A stretch of DNA of 32,936 nucleotides from a bacterium DOLZORAL124_64_63. GTDB taxonomy: Bacteria > Krumholzibacteriota > Krumholzibacteriia > LZORAL124-64-63. A model generated the notes under the pieces. The model worked only from the letters and a program-made list of their open reading frames with translations, was not told the DNA's origin and made no database searches. The DNA is taken from NCBI GenBank assembly GCA_002747875.1, contig PDQT01000288.1:1-32936 (forward strand). Reading direction: 5' to 3'. Each line of letters starts with the position of its first letter. Position 1 is the first letter of the stretch. Made by a program: the position numbers and the translations under genes. Shown piece after piece: positions 13,981 through 23,696 of this stretch.

Positions 13981-16398
13981 ATGCGTGTTTTGAGAAAGCA
14001 TCTCCGTGCGGCCGTTCCGGTCCTTTTCCTCCTTGTGTCGGCCTCCATTTTGGGGTGGCCCCTTTGTGTCTCCGCCCAGGAACAGCTTTCCTCCCAGCAA
14101 TTGACACCGGAGATGCTGGCAGAGGCGTCCCGGCGTACCGGGCTGAGTCAAGAGGAATTGCTGCGCCGCTACCAGGCCCGCGCGGGAGAGGCGGACACAC
14201 CTGCCGCAGAAACGGTGAATCAGCCGGGGCGGACATCTCTGGAAGGTGTTGACGACAGCACTGTGGAGCAACCTTTCGTGGATTCGGATCAGGAAGTGGC
14301 TCTTCCTTTCAGCAATCTGCTGACCGAAGAAATGGCCGATATTTTTGCCGACAGTTTGCTTGCCCAGAGTGTCGCGGAAGACAGCATCGCCTTTTTCGGG
14401 ACTGATTTTTTTCAGCTGGACGACGGCGTGTTCAGCCCGCCTTCCTTCGGCCCCGTGCCCCAGGATTACCGTTTGGGCGTGGGGGATGAAGTCATCGTCA
14501 ACGTGTGGGGGGCCATCGAGTACCAGGAAACCCGCCTGGTGGATCGGGATGGCAGCATCATTCTGCCTGGGGGCGGCAAGATCATGTGCGCCGGACGGCG
14601 GCTTGCCGAAGTGGGCAATGCGGTGCGCCAGTCCCTGGCGCGGAGCCATTCCACCATCGACACGGGTGATGGGGGCGACACGGAGGTCGAGGTCACCCTG
14701 GGTAAATTGCGCTCCATTCGGGTATACGTGGTGGGGGCGGTGCAACGTCCCGGTAGCTACGAACTGAGCAGTGTTTCCCGCATGCTGACGGCCCTTTACG
14801 CCGCCGGCGGCCCTACCGTGGATGGCTCTTTCCGGTCGGTGCGGCTGGTTCGGGGAGGGGAGAAAATTGCGAATTTCGATCTCTATCGCTACCTGCTGAG
14901 CGGTGACCGTTCCGCCGACGCCCAATTGCGGGAAGGGGACACGGTCTTCGTGCCCGACGTGGGGCCCATTGTGCGTATCAGCGGGGAGGTCAAGCGGCCT
15001 CTCTACTACGAAATGCTACCCGGCGAAACGCTGAGAGATCTGCTGACCTTCTGTGGAGGTTTCACGTCCCGAGCCGCCACCGAGGCGGTCCATATCCAGC
15101 GGATCCTGCCTCCGGAAGAACGTCGGTCGGGAGAGTCGGATTACACCTTCGAGGATGTGCCCTTCGATGCCGAAGCCATGCATTCCCGGCAGGGCCCGGT
15201 GCCGATTCTGGACGGGGATGTCGTTCTGGTCGATACCATCAGCGAGCGTATGGGGAACTTTGTGGAGGTGATGGGCCGGGTGAAAAGACCGGGCCGGTAT
15301 GAGTTGGAACCTGGTATAACGGTCGGGGACTTGGTGCGTGTGGCCGGCGGCCTTTGGCCGGATGCCCTGCTGGAAAGCGCGGTCATTGATCGAACCAGCC
15401 GGGAAGGGGGGTTCTTCGCCCTGAGTGTCCCTCTGGGGAAGATCCTGGATGGATCCAGTGCTGATGTTGCCCTTCAGGACGGTGACATCCTGGAGGTTTT
15501 CACGCGCTGGGATATTCAGGACCGCCCCATGGTGTATATCTCGGGAGAGGTGCACGAGGCCATGTCGGTGCCTTGGCGCGAGGGTATGACCTTGCGCGAC
15601 CTGGTGCTCAAGGCGGGGGGGCTCAGCGCCCACGCCGACTGGTTGCACGCCGAGATCGCCCGTCTTCTGGATGCCGCGGTCAGGAGCCATGATCTGAGGC
15701 GGCAGCCGGAGCAGACGGTGGAGGTACTGGAGGTCAGCCTCGGGAATGATTTTTTGCTTCGTCAGGATATTCCTGTCCTGCAACCCTGGGACCGGGTCTA
15801 CATCCGCAAGCTGCCCTGGTGGCAAAACCAGCGGACGGTACAGATTTTCGGTGAGGTGTTCTACCCCGGAACGTTCAGCCTGGAACGGCAGGACGAGCGT
15901 CTGTCTTCGGTGATCGCCCGGGCGGGTGGATTGAAACCGGATGCTTACCTGCTGGGGGCGCGGATCGTGCGAGAGCAGGAGGATGTGGGGAACATCGCCA
16001 TCGATCTGAAAAAGGCCCTGGAAGATCCCGGTAGCGAGCAGGACATCATTCTGCAGGACGGCGACCGGCTGGTCATCCCGGACCGTATGTTCACCGTCAC
16101 CGTTCGGGGCGAAGTGGGCTTCCCCACCAGCCTGGTTTTCCAGGACGGTCTGAAGATCGATGACTATGTGGATATGGCCGGCGGGTATCTGGAGAAGGCC
16201 GACAAGGGCCGGACCCGGGTGGTATGGCCCAACGGCCTGAGCTTGCCCAACAAAGGCAGCAGCAAGGTGGTGGCGGGGGCCACTATCATCGTGCCGGTGG
16301 AGCCCCCGCCGGAAGGCCGGGATACCTGGGAAATCATCCGTGATATCAGCAGTGTCGTGGCCAGTCTGGCTACGGTGTGGTTGATCGTGGACAAATAG
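13981..16398 (+). CDS. Multi-SLBB polysaccharide export protein (Wza-like)
   Basis: An 805-residue exported protein. The ATG at 13981 is preceded by AGGAGGG (13967-13973) and opens a classical signal peptide (basic MRVLRKHLR, a hydrophobic core, cleavage probably after VSA at residue 32). A poly_export domain follows, with YRLGVGDEVIVNVWG from residue 163. Six SLBB-type repeats start near residues 250 (VVGAVQRPGSYEL), 333 (ISGEVKRP), 430 (VMGRVKRPGRYEL), 520 (ISGEVHEA), 622 (IFGEVFYPGTF) and 708 (VRGEVGFP). The C-terminus is a membrane-spanning segment, DISSVVASLATVWLIVDK. Known relatives form the periplasmic/outer-membrane channel for capsule or exopolysaccharide; the extra SLBB units and end anchor make it about twice the size of E. 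coli Wza. It is first in the forward operon, 15 nt from the Wzz-like gene. Confidence 0.9.
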   Translation: MRVLRKHLRAAVPVLFLLVSASILGWPLCVSAQEQLSSQQLTPEMLAEASRRTGLSQEELLRRYQARAGEADTPAAETVNQPGRTSLEGVDDSTVEQPFVDSDQEVALPFSNLLTEEMADIFADSLLAQSVAEDSIAFFGTDFFQLDDGVFSPPSFGPVPQDYRLGVGDEVIVNVWGAIEYQETRLVDRDGSIILPGGGKIMCAGRRLAEVGNAVRQSLARSHSTIDTGDGGDTEVEVTLGKLRSIRVYVVGAVQRPGSYELSSVSRMLTALYAAGGPTVDGSFRSVRLVRGGEKIANFDLYRYLLSGDRSADAQLREGDTVFVPDVGPIVRISGEVKRPLYYEMLPGETLRDLLTFCGGFTSRAATEAVHIQRILPPEERRSGESDYTFEDVPFDAEAMHSRQGPVPILDGDVVLVDTISERMGNFVEVMGRVKRPGRYELEPGITVGDLVRVAGGLWPDALLESAVIDRTSREGGFFALSVPLGKILDGSSADVALQDGDILEVFTRWDIQDRPMVYISGEVHEAMSVPWREGMTLRDLVLKAGGLSAHADWLHAEIARLLDAAVRSHDLRRQPEQTVEVLEVSLGNDFLLRQDIPVLQPWDRVYIRKLPWWQNQRTVQIFGEVFYPGTFSLERQDERLSSVIARAGGLKPDAYLLGARIVREQEDVGNIAIDLKKALEDPGSEQDIILQDGDRLVIPDRMFTVTVRGEVGFPTSLVFQDGLKIDDYVDMAGGYLEKADKGRTRVVWPNGLSLPNKGSSKVVAGATIIVPVEPPPEGRDTWEIIRDISSVVASLATVWLIVDK

Positions 16399-16413
16399 CA
16401 AGAGAGCGGAGCA

Positions 16414-17421
16414 TTGGCTGAATATCAGGATTCGGGCAGCCAGATGAAGACCGAAAGTATAGACCTGCTGGACACTTTGCTGATTCATCGCAAAATGTTT
16501 CTGGTGCTGGTGTTGCTAGGGGTCCTGGGAGCTGCCGCTATTTTCTGGACCCGGGTCCCGATTTACAAGGCAGAGGTGACCATCCTGCCCCGTGGCGGGG
16601 CGTCCAGCACGGGGCTGCTGGGGCGGTTGACCGGCTTCAGTGACATCTTGCCCCAGGGCGATACCAACCTCGAAGACCTTTACGGCAAGATCGTGATTTC
16701 CGATGCCGTTCTGGATTCTCTGAGTCTGCGCGAATGGTCCGTGGGAGATCCTCCCGAGCAGGGAACTCTCGTTCGCTGGCTGGAATTGGATGATGAGAAC
16801 GCTTCCCGGGAAGTTCAACTGCTGCGGACCAAGCGAGAATTGCGTAGCGAAGTGATCCGCTTTCATCGGGATTTTCAAACAGGTTTCATGGTGTTGACCG
16901 TGTCCGTGCCGCGCTACCCTCGGCTGGCACGGGACTTGGCCAATGGTATCGCCGACTATCTGAACCGATTCAACATTGAGTATCGCACCAAGAAATCCCG
17001 GGATAAACGCGCTTTTATCGAAGAACGTCTCGCCCATGTCGATGTGGCCCTGGAGCAGGCGTCCGCCCGGATAGCCGATTTTCGGCAAAAGAACCGGAAT
17101 TTCCACTCTTCACCGGCATTGCAGGCTCGCCACGGGGAACTGGAACGTGAATTGAGGGCCCAGGAAACCATCTGGGTAGAGTTGAAACGCCAGTACGAAT
17201 TGGTGAAGATAGAGGAGAATCGGGAGACTCTCACGGTCGATGTCCTGGACCGGGCTTTATTACCCCTGGGACCTTCCGGGCCCGGACTGATTATTTTTCT
17301 GATCTTCGGCGGTATTGTCGGGTTCATCGTGGCGTTGGTGGTTCTGGGTGGACGCTGGCTGCGGCAGGACATCCGGCAGAGGATGGCAGGCAGGGAGCGT
17401 ATGGTTAAGGACCGGGCCTGA
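16414..17421 (+). CDS. Wzz-type chain-length determinant / polysaccharide co-polymerase
   Basis: About 335 residues with the polysaccharide co-polymerase topology: a short cytoplasmic N-terminus (IDLLDTLLIHRKMF), a first membrane helix (about 27-46), a periplasmic domain with coiled-coil-forming helices (about 190-270), and a second membrane helix (about 288-312). It controls the number of repeat units added by Wzy. No tyrosine-kinase (BY-kinase) domain is fused, unlike Wzc. The start is either TTG at 16414 (GAGAG about 7 nt upstream) or ATG at 16444; TTG is kept, with doubt. The stop overlaps the next ATG by one base. Confidence 0.82.
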   Translation: MAEYQDSGSQMKTESIDLLDTLLIHRKMFLVLVLLGVLGAAAIFWTRVPIYKAEVTILPRGGASSTGLLGRLTGFSDILPQGDTNLEDLYGKIVISDAVLDSLSLREWSVGDPPEQGTLVRWLELDDENASREVQLLRTKRELRSEVIRFHRDFQTGFMVLTVSVPRYPRLARDLANGIADYLNRFNIEYRTKKSRDKRAFIEERLAHVDVALEQASARIADFRQKNRNFHSSPALQARHGELERELRAQETIWVELKRQYELVKIEENRETLTVDVLDRALLPLGPSGPGLIIFLIFGGIVGFIVALVVLGGRWLRQDIRQRMAGRERMVKDRA

Positions 17422-18683
17422 TGAAGAAAGGGCTGGTCTGGATCCTGGGTCTCATCATGTTGCGTCCGCACCCGGAGATATTGGGGAGCCAACTGGCTGT
17501 TTATCTGGGCGATCTTCTTTTGCTCGGCTTCTTGTTGTTCATCGTGGCGCGTAAGAAGAGTTTGGTGCTTGTTCCCGCCAGCCGAACCGGCTTGCTGATC
17601 GGGGCCGTGTTTCTTGTTGTGGATTGGTGGTTGGCTCTTTTCAATTTGCATCTGGGCGGCATCCAGCCGGATGTTGTGCGCTTCACTTTGCTCGGGCTTT
17701 TCCTGGTTCTCCTGCTGGATTATTTCCATACTGAGGTGGAGGACAGCCGGTGGCGATCTGTTCTGGACGGGTTCTTCTGGGTCATGCTGGGCATTGTGCT
17801 GTTGCAACTGCTGAATCCCCCTGTTCTGGGCGATCTGGTGCGTATGATCTGGGGTAGTGTCAAGTTGCGGGATATCTGGCATGGCTATCCTCGGGTTTAC
17901 GGCGCCTTTTATAACGCCAACTGGTTTGGTATTTATCTCGTTTTCATGCTTTCCGTATGGGTCAGTGAATTGAAGGACTCTCGTGATTTCCGGATGCGGG
18001 ACATGGCGCGTTTCGGAGCCCTGATGGTGATGTTTTTTCTTTCAGGTTCGCGCACCGCACTGGTGGGGGCTGGTATCGTGGTCATGCTGGCGGTCTGGCC
18101 CTTGGGGATTTTCCTGGTCCGGATGGTTCGTAAAACCAGGTTCCTGGTGGCTTTGGCCGTACTGTTTGTGCTCCTGGGTTGGGGATCTCAGTACCTGGAG
18201 ATTTTCGGCAAGCTGGTGGATCGGTATCTCTCGTTTCAGGCCGTGCTCCTCGATGGTCAGGCCGATAACAGCATGGTCGGTCGTATCAGTCTGTGGCGGG
18301 AAGGATTCACCTGGTATGAGATGAGGCCCGCTCTAGGGTATGGCACCCTGCCCGGCGACTACTTACCGCACAATAGTTACCTGTCGGTGGCTTTGGCCAT
18401 GGGGTGGCCGGGCTTGGTGGGGTTGTTGGTCTTCGTGGGGTGGTTCTTTTTTCAGGCGCTGATACGCTATTTGCGCTTTGGGCATTCTCCAAGTCTGGGG
18501 TTTTGCTTGTTCACGGCGGCCCTGGCGGTGATGTCTCTGTCCGGTGAGTACTTCTTTGCCGGTCAGGTCATGCTCTTGTGGCTATTGGCGCTTGTCTGGG
18601 CTCTGGGGCCTGCCTGCCCGGGGATTCGTTATTCACAAGAAATTTCGGAACCGGGTGGTCTCGTGGGAGAGGTGAGTGTTTGA
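17421..18683 (+). CDS. Wzy-like O-antigen/exopolysaccharide polymerase (O-antigen ligase family)
   Basis: A 420-residue, highly hydrophobic protein with about ten to twelve membrane helices. Features of the Wzy_C/O-antigen ligase family: the RVYGAFYNANWFGIYL helix start, SGSRTALVG, and a large periplasmic loop with GRISLWREGFTWYEMRPALG leading to YLPHNSYLSVALAMG, where the His-Asn-Ser-Tyr pattern is typical. It would join lipid-linked repeat units in the periplasm or ligate glycan to an acceptor; pairing with Wzz and Wzx in the same operon favours polymerase. It overlaps the Wzz stop by 1 nt and ends 2 nt before the GT2 start. Base composition is visibly more T-rich than the flanking translation genes. 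Confidence 0.85.
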   Translation: MKKGLVWILGLIMLRPHPEILGSQLAVYLGDLLLLGFLLFIVARKKSLVLVPASRTGLLIGAVFLVVDWWLALFNLHLGGIQPDVVRFTLLGLFLVLLLDYFHTEVEDSRWRSVLDGFFWVMLGIVLLQLLNPPVLGDLVRMIWGSVKLRDIWHGYPRVYGAFYNANWFGIYLVFMLSVWVSELKDSRDFRMRDMARFGALMVMFFLSGSRTALVGAGIVVMLAVWPLGIFLVRMVRKTRFLVALAVLFVLLGWGSQYLEIFGKLVDRYLSFQAVLLDGQADNSMVGRISLWREGFTWYEMRPALGYGTLPGDYLPHNSYLSVALAMGWPGLVGLLVFVGWFFFQALIRYLRFGHSPSLGFCLFTAALAVMSLSGEYFFAGQVMLLWLLALVWALGPACPGIRYSQEISEPGGLVGEVSV

Positions 18684-18685
18684 AG

Positions 18686-19630
18686 ATGAATGGGCCGCCG
18701 ACCATTTCTCTGGTAGTTATCGGATGCAATAGCGAAAATACGCTGCGGTCCATTTATCACGGGCGGTATCTGGAAGTTCTGCGTGAAATGTGCGGGGAAC
18801 TGATCTATGTCGATTCCGCTTCTCGGGATGATTCGGCGGCATTCATGGCCGCCGCTGGTTTCGCTGTGCGGAGGTTGTGCCCCGATGGGGTCATGAATGC
18901 GGCGGCCGGTCGCGCCGTCGGTACCGCGGCCAGCCAGTCCCACCTTATTCTGTACCTGGATTCGGATATGGAACTGGAACACCCCGAAAAGGTGGGTGAA
19001 CTGGCGGCCCAGGTTTTGGAATCACCTTTTTGTGGCGTCGTGGGGGAGGTGGTGGACGTCTTGCCGGATGGTACACGACGTTTGCGTGTGCGCAAGGTGG
19101 GGCCCCGGCATGAGGCCACCTCGTTCGGGGGCTTTCTGATAATCGAGCGGGAGGCGGTCCTGCAGGCGGGTAACTGGAATTCCGGACTCTGCGCCAATGA
19201 AGAGCTGGAGTTGCATTGCCGTCTGACTCGAAAAGGCCAGCGGGTTCTCTACCGCCGGGAGTTTCGTGTTTTTCATCATACAGGCTTTCACTCTTCGCCT
19301 TTGAACCAACTGGCGGCGTTGTACATACCGTGGGTGGCACCGCGTCGTTACGGAGCCTTTGGCAAAGTTATCCACTCCAGTTTGCGGGGCGGTTTCCTGG
19401 GGGCTGTGATACGGCATTTTCCGGAACCCTTTTTGTTGCTGTTGGCACTGCTGGCCTTCTTCGGGCTGCGGACTCCCTGGCCGGGTGTCGCTTTGTTGCT
19501 TTTCTATGAAGGTGTTTTGCTACGCCGGCGCAGCTGGAAATTCAATGCGGTGGTTCCCGGAGTTTTACTTTCCGCCCCCTATGGCTTTCTCGCCTATCGT
19601 CAGAAGCAGGCCCGGGAGCTTTCTGAATGA
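18686..19630 (+). CDS. Family 2 glycosyltransferase with C-terminal membrane segments
   Basis: 314 residues. A GT-A fold is indicated by TISLVVIGCNSE at the N-terminus, IYVDSASRDDSA, the metal-binding DxD in LYLDSDMELEHP (DSD at 92-94), and an acceptor-side acidic motif in ANEELELHCRLTRKG (171-184). A C-terminal hydrophobic pair (about 246-280) should tether it to the inner membrane, where it would add a sugar to the lipid-linked repeat unit. The ATG at 18686 has GAGGTGA 10 nt upstream; a TTG at 18680 is a less likely start. The stop overlaps the next gene by 4 nt. Donor and linkage cannot be read from the sequence. Confidence 0.88.
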   Translation: MNGPPTISLVVIGCNSENTLRSIYHGRYLEVLREMCGELIYVDSASRDDSAAFMAAAGFAVRRLCPDGVMNAAAGRAVGTAASQSHLILYLDSDMELEHPEKVGELAAQVLESPFCGVVGEVVDVLPDGTRRLRVRKVGPRHEATSFGGFLIIEREAVLQAGNWNSGLCANEELELHCRLTRKGQRVLYRREFRVFHHTGFHSSPLNQLAALYIPWVAPRRYGAFGKVIHSSLRGGFLGAVIRHFPEPFLLLLALLAFFGLRTPWPGVALLLFYEGVLLRRRSWKFNAVVPGVLLSAPYGFLAYRQKQARELSE

Positions 19631-20829
19631 AGGTCCTCCTGGCTTCTCTTTCTTACTTGCCATCCGTCGGAGGGTTGGTTTCCTATCTGGAAAATTTCGG
19701 CCGGTTTTTGAATCGCTCGGAGCATGAGGTACGGATTGTCTGCTCCAACAGGCCAGCCCATGATCTTCCTGATTCTGAAATAATGGCCGGTATTCCCGTC
19801 CGGCGTGTCCATGCCATGCGCAGTAATGTTTTCGATGCGCTTTTCAAGCCTTTCGTGGCGGTGGCGCGGTTGGTTCGGGGTTTGAGGACCGAGGAAACGG
19901 GAGCGGATCTGGTCCTGGTGCGCCATCTCTATCTGGCGGCGGCTCTCCTGATCGCGGGGGCGGACCCTGCGCGGGTGGTGTATCTGGTTCCCTTGGCCGC
20001 GTCCCGCCTCATGTGGATCAATCGTGATGACGCGGGCTTCTTGCGCAAGCTTTACACCCTGTGGCTTATCCCCCAAGTCTATCTGCTGGAATGGTGGGTG
20101 TTGCGGCGCTTGGACCATGTGGCCGTGCTCAGCGAAAGCAAACGAAACGAAATTCAGGATTATTATCGTCTGTCCCGGAAGCCAGAGGTGATCCCGCCCG
20201 GTATTGACCTCGATGTCCACACCCCGGTGAAGGATCCGGTACATCGCCGGGCTATTTTGACGGAACTCGGTCGGCCAGAGGACGCTGATCGGAAAATAAT
20301 ACTGACGGTCTGTCGACTCGTGGCCGAGAAGAACACGGCAATCTTGCTGGAGGCTCTGTCCCGGTGCCAGGATTCAGAGACCGTCCTGTACGTGGTCGGT
20401 GACGGACCGCTGGCCCCTATGCTGGCCAAGCAGGCCGTGGATCTGGGGCTTACCGAGCGGGTGGTCTTTTTCGGGTACGTTCCCGATCCCACCGATCATT
20501 ACCGGGTGGCGGACCTGTTCGTCCTGCCTTCTACCTACGAGGGGTTCGGCCATGTCTTTCTCGAGGCTCTGGCTTGTGATGTCCCCGTGGCGGGTCTGGG
20601 GCACAATCCTCCGGAGGTGATCACCGCCACGGATGAAATTATCAGCCCGGAAGTGGGATATGTTGTGCGCGACAATACCGCGTCGACCTGGGCGGCGATG
20701 ATGGATGACCATTTTCGGGATGGTGGGGGTATCCCGGCCGGACGGTGTCGGGAATATGCCCGGAAACGTTTCTCTTGGGACCAACATCTGCGTCACCTGC
20801 TCGATGTCGTGGAGAGAGCCCATGTATAG
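19627..20829 (+). CDS. Family 4 glycosyltransferase
   Basis: 400 residues with the GT-B fold of retaining GT4 enzymes. N-terminal SLSYLPSVGGLVSYLENFG includes the glycine-rich acceptor loop. The C-terminal donor domain has ILTVCRLVAEKN (Arg230, Lys235), YVVGDGPL, VVFFGYVPD, and STYEGFGHVFLEALACDVPV with the E-x7-E pair at 305 and 313. It adds a sugar from a nucleotide donor to the growing lipid-linked glycan on the cytoplasmic face. It overlaps the preceding stop by 4 nt and the following flippase start by 8 nt, so translational coupling is likely. Specificity is unknown. Confidence 0.9.
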   Translation: MKVLLASLSYLPSVGGLVSYLENFGRFLNRSEHEVRIVCSNRPAHDLPDSEIMAGIPVRRVHAMRSNVFDALFKPFVAVARLVRGLRTEETGADLVLVRHLYLAAALLIAGADPARVVYLVPLAASRLMWINRDDAGFLRKLYTLWLIPQVYLLEWWVLRRLDHVAVLSESKRNEIQDYYRLSRKPEVIPPGIDLDVHTPVKDPVHRRAILTELGRPEDADRKIILTVCRLVAEKNTAILLEALSRCQDSETVLYVVGDGPLAPMLAKQAVDLGLTERVVFFGYVPDPTDHYRVADLFVLPSTYEGFGHVFLEALACDVPVAGLGHNPPEVITATDEIISPEVGYVVRDNTASTWAAMMDDHFRDGGGIPAGRCREYARKRFSWDQHLRHLLDVVERAHV

Positions 20830-22216
20830 GCACCTCTTTCGTGGCATATTCTGGGGTTTGACGTCTTCTGTGGGCGTTATTCTCATCCAGTTGCTGATGA
20901 CTCTCGTGGTGGGCCGGCAATCGTCGGCAATGCTGGGCTTGCTCAATACCCTGGAAGTGGTGGTGGGGGGGTATCTGGCCTTCTGTTTCGTGGGCGGCAG
21001 TGTTTCCCTGGCCAACCATATGAACCGGAACCCCGAACGGAGTGTTCTGCCTCAGATAGTCGCCAATCTGGGTGGGGCCGTCGTGGTGACGGTTGTTGGC
21101 ATTTTGCTCATGTTCGGACTGGGGTGGGGTGATAGCCTGGGCAGGGGACAGCTGTTGCTCCTGGCAGGCTGTGGATTGGCCGGGCTGGCGGCCAACCAGT
21201 TCGCGGCGGAGCGGGCCGCTCTCCTGGATTTCCGTTTCAGCAATTTTCAGGAAAAGGGCGGTTTTTTCTTTCTGGCAGTGGGGATGATCCTGCTGACTTG
21301 GGCGGGGCTTCTTACTAGCCTAGCCATACTGGTTCTGGCTCTGATCCTTTTCGGTCTGGTGGCCTTGCTGGGGTTCTGGAAGATTCGGAAACCGTCGGCT
21401 CACGACTGGTCCCGACTGAAATCTTATTACACCCGACCAGTTTTTTATTATACCGCCACTTACGCAATGATCTTTTTTTACGAGCGGATCGACCAGATTC
21501 TCATTCTGCACTACTTCGATCTGGCAACTTTGGGCATTTATTTCGTTTGCTACAAAATGTCCTTCAGTGTCCGATTGCTGTCCTCTATCATCGTCAAAGC
21601 GGCTTATCCTATCATGAGTCGGATGGAGCAAACCGGTGGTGGTGGGCAAGGGGATATCGAAATATTCCTTTTACGGATCAATTACATCATCGCGGTGGTG
21701 TCGGCCGTGGGGCTCTGCTTGGGGGCTGATTTTCTGCTGGGATTGTATGGGGAGCCGTATCTGGCTCTCAAAAGCGTCTTGATGATCATGGCTGTCACCC
21801 GGGTCGCGGGCGTGGTGAATCTTGTTCTGGCAAACACGATCAATGCTCGTGGGGAGGGGGCTACGTTCTTCGGGATTTCCACTACCACGGTCATGCTGCA
21901 AGTGGCGATCATGGCGCTTACGGTGGATTCGCAGGGTATAAAGGCCATGGCGCTTTCCCGGCTCGGAGCAGTGTTGCTGGGCAATGTCACGACTATGATG
22001 GCGGTGCGGAAGATGGGGAAGCTTGACCCCTTGATCATGAAGATGTCTCTGAAATTTACGACCTTCGCCGCTCTCATGGCGTGGGCTTATTTCTATCGTC
22101 CATCTCTGGTCGTGGCACTGGCCATCGTTGGTGGGCTGGGGCTTGTCCTGTTTGCTGAATTCCGGCAACTGTGGAGTTTGTGGCTTCAGTATCAAAGGAA
22201 GAAGCCAGTGGCCTGA
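20822..22216 (+). CDS. Wzx-like polysaccharide repeat-unit flippase (MOP superfamily)
   Basis: A 464-residue polytopic membrane protein with about twelve to fourteen helices and short loops, in the pattern of MATE/MOP exporters: LFRGIFWGLTSSVGVILIQL at the N-terminus, the FFYERIDQILILHYFDLATLG loop-helix in the middle, and LLRINYIIAVVSAVGLCLGADFLLGLYG in the second half. It would flip undecaprenyl-linked oligosaccharide across the inner membrane for Wzy. The frame extends to 20705, but the ATG at 20822 is preceded by GGAGAG and starts the first amphipathic segment. It overlaps the GT4 gene by 8 nt. A 46-nt spacer follows. The family is clear; the substrate is unknown. Confidence 0.85.
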   Translation: MYRHLFRGIFWGLTSSVGVILIQLLMTLVVGRQSSAMLGLLNTLEVVVGGYLAFCFVGGSVSLANHMNRNPERSVLPQIVANLGGAVVVTVVGILLMFGLGWGDSLGRGQLLLLAGCGLAGLAANQFAAERAALLDFRFSNFQEKGGFFFLAVGMILLTWAGLLTSLAILVLALILFGLVALLGFWKIRKPSAHDWSRLKSYYTRPVFYYTATYAMIFFYERIDQILILHYFDLATLGIYFVCYKMSFSVRLLSSIIVKAAYPIMSRMEQTGGGGQGDIEIFLLRINYIIAVVSAVGLCLGADFLLGLYGEPYLALKSVLMIMAVTRVAGVVNLVLANTINARGEGATFFGISTTTVMLQVAIMALTVDSQGIKAMALSRLGAVLLGNVTTMMAVRKMGKLDPLIMKMSLKFTTFAALMAWAYFYRPSLVVALAIVGGLGLVLFAEFRQLWSLWLQYQRKKPVA

Positions 22217-22262
22217 CCCGCCGGTGGCTCTGCGACTTGAGGTTTGATGGAGTTGATGTCTA

Positions 22263-23663
22263 GTGAAAAAATCATTGGCGGCCCTGTACTGGAATCTCCC
22301 CGAACCCTGTAAGGATCTTCTGGGTGCGGGTCTGCGTCGAGTTCCCCGTTTTCAGGTGAGGCCGGGGACCGAGGAAGTGGCTTATCATACAGAACTTCAG
22401 AAGACGCAAGGCTGGAGCGCGGAACAGCTGCGGGAATTGCAATCCGAACGTCTTCATGATCTCATGGTCCATTGCCATGAGCACGTGCCTTATTACCGGG
22501 ATCTCATGCTGGAGCGTGACCTGCGGCCCGCTGATTTCACTCAGCCTGAGGACCTTGCCAAGTTGCCTCTGCTGACCAAGGACATCATCCGGAAAGCCCC
22601 GCGGTGTTTTCTGAGCACGGCCCCTGACCAGGGGAGACGCATCACAGTGAGTACAGGAGGCAGTACGGGCACTCCCATGGAGTTCGTTTTCGATGCCCGG
22701 ATGGACGGTGTGCGCCGAGCGCACTGGTGGCGTTGGTCGGATATGGCGGGAGTGGATCTGTATCGGGATCGGATGGTGTACTGCGGGGGGATTCCGTACC
22801 AAGGGGGGCGACGAGCGGTGGTGGACCGGGGAGTCCTTTCTCCGACCCGGGATCGCTTGCACCTGGGCACGACCAAGATGACGGACGCGGTTCTGGATCG
22901 CTTCCTGAAGGATCTTCGCCGGTTCGGAGCCGATTACATGCGCGGGTATGCCTCCGGGTGCTATCTGCTGGCGCGTCGTCTCCTGGACCGTGGTGAGACC
23001 TATCCCTTGAAAGCGGTCCTGACTTCCTCTGACACCCTGTATCCTCAGTACCGAGAGGCCATGACTGAGGCCTTTGGTTGTGGTGTGTTTGATCACTACG
23101 GACAGAACGAAGACAGTCTGACAGCCAATGAATGCGTCGCGCATACCGGCATGCATATCAACGTCGAGAGCTGTATCCCCGAGACGGTGGATGACGCTGG
23201 GGAATCTGTCCAGGCCGGGGTGGGGCGTCTTGTCAGCACCCATCTCATGAACACGACCATGCCTCTGATCCGGTATGCGGTGGGGGATCGCGGCGAACTG
23301 GGGCCTTTCGACGCGGACTGCCCATGCGGTCGTCATCATCAGAAGTTGCTGAACCTGGATGGACGGGATGATGAAATCATCGAGACACCCGAAGGGGCTC
23401 GGGTGGGGTGCGGTTCCCTGAATCAGCCGATGAAGCACATGGCGGGACAGGTGGGGGCCAGCCAGTATATTCAGAGGGCGGATGGGGGGCTCACGTTGCG
23501 TATCGTTCCCGGACCGGATTTTCAGAAGGATGCGACCTGCGCGGCATTGGCCCGAGCGGTGCAAGAGCATCTCGAATCGGCCATCGCCGTGGATGTGGAA
23601 GTGGTGGATCGTATTCCCACTCGGCCCAATGGGAAGTTCCAGTTCATCGTTCGGGAATCATGA
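22263..23663 (+). CDS. CapK/PaaK-like adenylate-forming enzyme
   Basis: 466 residues related to phenylacetate-CoA ligase and coenzyme F390 synthetase (COG1541), the CapK type common in capsule clusters. The phosphate-binding loop STGGSTGTP is at 130-138, the adenine/substrate region is DHYGQNED (277-284), AVGDRGE is at 339-345, and the C-terminal lysine loop IPTRPNGKFQFIV carries K458 at the usual catalytic place. A CPCG cysteine motif lies at 353-356. The enzyme should activate a carboxylate as acyl-AMP, perhaps to modify the glycan; the real substrate of cluster CapK proteins is unknown. GTG start at 22263 with GGAG at 22249-22252. The next gene starts 33 nt downstream. Confidence 0.82.
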   Translation: MKKSLAALYWNLPEPCKDLLGAGLRRVPRFQVRPGTEEVAYHTELQKTQGWSAEQLRELQSERLHDLMVHCHEHVPYYRDLMLERDLRPADFTQPEDLAKLPLLTKDIIRKAPRCFLSTAPDQGRRITVSTGGSTGTPMEFVFDARMDGVRRAHWWRWSDMAGVDLYRDRMVYCGGIPYQGGRRAVVDRGVLSPTRDRLHLGTTKMTDAVLDRFLKDLRRFGADYMRGYASGCYLLARRLLDRGETYPLKAVLTSSDTLYPQYREAMTEAFGCGVFDHYGQNEDSLTANECVAHTGMHINVESCIPETVDDAGESVQAGVGRLVSTHLMNTTMPLIRYAVGDRGELGPFDADCPCGRHHQKLLNLDGRDDEIIETPEGARVGCGSLNQPMKHMAGQVGASQYIQRADGGLTLRIVPGPDFQKDATCAALARAVQEHLESAIAVDVEVVDRIPTRPNGKFQFIVRES

Positions 23664-23696
23664 AGACATCGGTTTGGATTCGTATGACCAGAAAGG

